Position numbers and translations under genes: made by a program. Below, in pieces: positions 30,057-32,497 of a stretch of DNA of 32,497 nt (the stretch's first letter is position 1; each line of letters begins with the position of its first letter). Origin of the DNA: Acidobacteriota bacterium (GTDB taxonomy: Bacteria; Acidobacteriota; G020349885); assembly GCA_020349885.1 (NCBI GenBank), contig CP070701.1:1-32497 (forward strand), in the 5' to 3' direction. The notes under the pieces are model-generated. The model saw only the letters and a list, made by a program, of their open reading frames with translations. It was not told the DNA's origin and did no database searches.

Positions 30057-30848
30057 CTATTCGTACACATCGATCGTGCTGCGCTGCGACAGCTCGTACA
30101 AGAACTCGCTCTTGAGGCGGTCGCGGAGGTCTTCCTCCATCCGGAGGAAAATCTGCGGCCGCATGGCGCTGTACGAGGGCGGCTCCCGGTCCGGATTTTG
30201 GGCCTTGAATTTTTCCAACGTGGCGTCGTAGGCGGCGCGGGCGTCCTCTTCCCTAAGGTTGATCTTGTCCTTGAAGACATGCGCTTCAAGAAACTTACTG
30301 ATCATCACCATGCGCTTCATGTCCCCCATGAAAGCATCCATGGTGATCCCCTGGTGCTTCAGGGCTTTGAGGAAGTGCACCTCTTCGGCGAACTTCATCT
30401 TTTCCAGTTGAAGCTGCTTTTCGATTTCCTCGGGTGTCGCCTCGTAGCCGTGCCGCACGGCCTCCTGGTACAGGAGCTCGTTGGCGATGAGCATATCAAG
30501 CGTACGGTGGCGATATTCCTCGACCTCCTCCGGCCTCAGCTTGCGCTGCGCACGCAGCTCGCGGTTTTCCACAATGCGGGCGAGGCGCGCCTCGAGCTCG
30601 TCACGCGAAATCTCCACCCCGTTTACCCTGGCGACGGCTTCGGCGGGCTCGCCCCGACTCGTCGCGGGCTTGTCCGACCCGGCGGGCTCGTCCCGACTCG
30701 TCGCGGGCTTGTCCGCCTCGGCGAGCTTTTCGGGCGCGGGCGCCTGCGCTTCGGGCTCGGTTTTCTTTACCGGCCCTTCGCCCGCGCACCCTGCGCAGGC
30801 CGCAGCGAGCAGGAAGACGGCGGCAAGTCCTATAAGGCGCTGGAACAC
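30057..30848 (-). CDS. SurA-N/peptidyl-prolyl isomerase-like lipoprotein without PPIase domain
   Basis: A protein of about 263 residues. From GTG 30848 it begins with a lipoprotein-type signal (FQRLIGLAAVFLLAAAC, C18 or C21 as lipidated Cys). TTG 30884 is an alternative start that overlaps the aldehyde dehydrogenase gene. A Pro/Lys-rich linker with a doubled 13-residue repeat precedes a SurA-N-like domain (VNGVEISRDELEARLARIV, TLDMLIANELLYQEAVRHGYEATPEEIEKQL). No parvulin domain follows; the C terminus is helical (YELSQRSTIDVYE). It is probably a periplasmic chaperone for outer-membrane proteins anchored to a membrane, but chaperone activity is inferred from the fold only. Confidence 0.8.
   Translation of the reverse strand: MFQRLIGLAAVFLLAAACAGCAGEGPVKKTEPEAQAPAPEKLAEADKPATSRDEPAGSDKPATSRGEPAEAVARVNGVEISRDELEARLARIVENRELRAQRKLRPEEVEEYRHRTLDMLIANELLYQEAVRHGYEATPEEIEKQLQLEKMKFAEEVHFLKALKHQGITMDAFMGDMKRMVMISKFLEAHVFKDKINLREEDARAAYDATLEKFKAQNPDREPPSYSAMRPQIFLRMEEDLRDRLKSEFLYELSQRSTIDVYE
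30641..30718. repeat. Two-copy 39-base direct repeat within the SurA-like gene
   Basis: Copies 30641-30679 and 30680-30718 differ at only about three positions. The repeat is in frame and doubles a 13-residue segment (DKPATSRDEPAGS / DKPATSRGEPAEA) in the linker after the signal peptide. Confidence 0.85.
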
Positions 30849-30864
30849 GAAAGGACGCAGTCCC

Positions 30865-32289
30865 TCACGCAGCGAACACCGCAAGGCGCAACTCGGTCAT
30901 TTCCTCGATGGCGTAGCGCAGGCCCTCGCGCCCGAAGCCCGAGTCCTTGACGCCGCCGTAAGGCATGGAGTCGACGCGGAACGTGGGCGACTGATTCACC
31001 ATGACGCCGCCCACCTCGATTTCGGTGAAGGCTTTCCGGGCGCGGTCCAGGTCGCGCGTGAATACGGCGGCCTGAAGCCCGAAGCGCGAGTCGTTCACCA
31101 TGCGGAGCGCGTCGTCGAAATGTTTATAGGGAGCGAGGGCCGTCACGGGGGCGAACACCTCCTCGCACCACACCTCGCAGGAAGGCTCTACGTTTTCGAG
31201 CACCGTCGGCTCGTAAAGGGTGCCCCGGCGCTTTCCGCCCACGAGCACCCGCGCGCCCCTCGAGGCCGCCGCGTTGACCCACTCTTCCGTGCGCTTGGCC
31301 GAGTCCTCGTCGATCATGGGGCCGACGATGACCGACTCGTCGTACGGATCGCCCATCTTGGCGCCCTCGCGCACGGCCGCCACGAAGCGTTCGCGGAAGT
31401 CCTTGTAAATGGACTCCTGCACCATGATGCGCTGGGTGGAGATGCAGACCTGCCCGGCGTAGCCGTAGCCGGAGAGGATGAGCTGCGACGCGGCCTTCTC
31501 CTGGTCGGCGTCGTCGTGGACCACGGTGGCGGCGTTGCCGCCGAGCTCCAGCGTGACGCGTTTTCTCCATGCCTTCTCCTTGAGCGACCAGCCGATTTCC
31601 GCCGAGCCCGTGAAGGTCAGCTTCTTTACGCGGTCGTCCCGCGCCATGGCCTCGGCGACCCGGCCCGGCGAGGGCACCACGGCCACGGCGCCCTTGGGAA
31701 GGTCGGTCTCCGCCGCCACGCCCGCAAGGAGCACGGCCCCGCCCGGGGTCTGCGAGGCCGGCTTCAGCACTATGGTGTTGCCCGAGGCGAGGGCGGGCAC
31801 GAGCTTGTGCGCCACGAGGTTGAGGGGGAAATTGAAAGGCGCGATGCCCCCGACCACCCCCAGCGGAAAGCGCCGCATGACGCCCCAGAATCCCTTGGTC
31901 TTCTCCGTGGTGTCGAGCGAGATCGATTCGTCGCCCATGCGCTCCGCCTCGACGGCGCCGATGCGGGCGGTATGGACGGCCCGCGCCACCTCGCCGCGCG
32001 CGAGCGAGATGGGCTTGCCGGCCTCCTCGACGATGGCGCTAGCGAATTCGTCCCGCTGCTTCTCGATCCCGTCGGCGATCTGGTTCAATATCTTGGAGCG
32101 CTGCCATGAGGAGAGACGGCGCATCTCCTCGAAGGCGCCGTGCGCCTGCTCGACGGCGTCGTTTAGGTGCTTCTCGCCGCCCATTTGGCAGCGCGCGACG
32201 ACCTTGCCGTCGTAGGGGCTCCGAACCTCCTTCACCTTCTCCCCCGCTTGCCACTTTCCTCCGTAATAGAGCTGGTATTCGCGTGACAT
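30865..32289 (-). CDS. NAD(P)-dependent aldehyde dehydrogenase
   Basis: A 474-residue enzyme of the aldehyde dehydrogenase superfamily, cytoplasmic and full length. Catalytic residues are N153 (APFNFPL), K176 (LKPASQTP), E248 (LELGGN) and C282 (AGQVCISTQR), with the glycine motif FTGSAEIG near 226. The C terminus has MPYGGVKDSGFGREG. The closest style is the lactaldehyde/glyceraldehyde-3-phosphate-dehydrogenase-like group, but the aldehyde cannot be read from the sequence. The ATG follows AGGAG at a proper distance. The downstream SurA-like gene begins at or just after its stop. Confidence 0.92.
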   Translation of the reverse strand: MSREYQLYYGGKWQAGEKVKEVRSPYDGKVVARCQMGGEKHLNDAVEQAHGAFEEMRRLSSWQRSKILNQIADGIEKQRDEFASAIVEEAGKPISLARGEVARAVHTARIGAVEAERMGDESISLDTTEKTKGFWGVMRRFPLGVVGGIAPFNFPLNLVAHKLVPALASGNTIVLKPASQTPGGAVLLAGVAAETDLPKGAVAVVPSPGRVAEAMARDDRVKKLTFTGSAEIGWSLKEKAWRKRVTLELGGNAATVVHDDADQEKAASQLILSGYGYAGQVCISTQRIMVQESIYKDFRERFVAAVREGAKMGDPYDESVIVGPMIDEDSAKRTEEWVNAAASRGARVLVGGKRRGTLYEPTVLENVEPSCEVWCEEVFAPVTALAPYKHFDDALRMVNDSRFGLQAAVFTRDLDRARKAFTEIEVGGVMVNQSPTFRVDSMPYGGVKDSGFGREGLRYAIEEMTELRLAVFAA

Positions 32290-32497
32290 GACGTAACTCT
32301 CCTAAATTGTTAGTTGGAAGTTTGTTGCAGCGTTCGTGCTAGGCTATCAAACGCCCCGGGGAAAAGCAAACTCATCGATCTTCGTGCCCGGGTTCTCGGG
32401 TTCGTTAGGGGAGCGAACCTGAGGAAACCTTTTGTTTATGCGCGCTTCCCGGGTTCGTTCCGTAATTTCTTTAAGGGGGCCTGTTTTTGCCCTGATT
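32290..32497. other. Upstream spacer with short inverted and direct repeats
   Basis: This stretch has no gene. It holds the aldehyde dehydrogenase leader, a 10-pair inverted repeat (CTCGGGTTCG at 32395-32404, CGAACCTGAG at 32414-32423, one wobble pair), a direct repeat CGGGTTCGTT (32397-32406 and 32450-32459) and a weak heptad pattern at 32307-32327 (TTGTTAG, TTGGAAG, TTTGTTG). Promoter boxes for the minus-strand gene are not convincing. Confidence 0.5.

Overview
The window is GC-rich (about two thirds G+C by eye), gene-dense chromosomal DNA from a Gram-negative bacterium. Evidence for a Gram-negative, respiring, menaquinone-using organism: a LapA/LapB-like LPS-assembly regulator, a SurA-like lipoprotein, a succinate dehydrogenase of the type known from mycobacterial Sdh1, the futalosine-pathway enzyme MqnD and the hydroxysqualene route HpnCDE. 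Nothing fixes the phylum. The mix would suit Acidobacteriota, NC10/Rokubacteria-like or deep deltaproteobacterial lineages, which is inference only. No rRNA, CRISPR array, transposase or prophage gene is visible.

Layout. 103-2304 (+): tRNA-Leu(CAA) with promoter and terminator, then an endonuclease IV-like TIM barrel coupled to moaD, moaE and moaB (molybdenum cofactor). 2346-7727 (-): lapA-lapB fusion, gpmI, comF and a cupin in one tightly packed run, followed by a MidA-type methyltransferase. 7907-11329 (+): membrane PIN-TRAM protein, an esterase, and a RecB-like Fe-S nuclease broken by a one-base frameshift. 11339-14649 (-): sdhC-sdhA-sdhB from a clear sigma70 promoter. 14951-16225 (+): coiled-coil/GAF protein plus a single-domain response regulator. 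16402-18930 (-): HspR-like MerR regulator, sigma-70 factor and DnaC-like ATPase. 19056-22529 (+): RodZ-like protein, helical-repeat protein of unknown function, J-domain/TPR protein and PP2C phosphatase. 22606-26612 (+): mqnD, hpnC, hpnD, hpnE. 26637-27501 (+): a lower-GC insert with a small membrane protein and hicBA. 27546-32289 (-): aldehyde dehydrogenase, SurA-like lipoprotein, tRNA-Glu(CTC), tRNA-Ala(GGC), pgsA, DUF502 protein and an orphan OppC-type permease.

Most of the window is housekeeping. The unusual material is mainly repeat structure. comF carries a 129-base in-frame insert built from two interchangeable modules of 15 and 18 bases. Two intergenic spacers hold degenerate heptanucleotide tandem repeats like those described in cyanobacteria. 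The SurA-like gene has a 39-base repeat. Also notable are the LapA-LapB fusion, an Sdh membrane anchor with a Cys/His cluster compatible with a membrane-embedded Fe-S centre, an HspR-like regulator in a sigma-factor operon with a palindrome at its promoter, and the RodZ/helical-repeat/J-domain/PP2C gene set. No complete and clearly undescribed system can be demonstrated from the sequence alone; the best candidates are given as findings.
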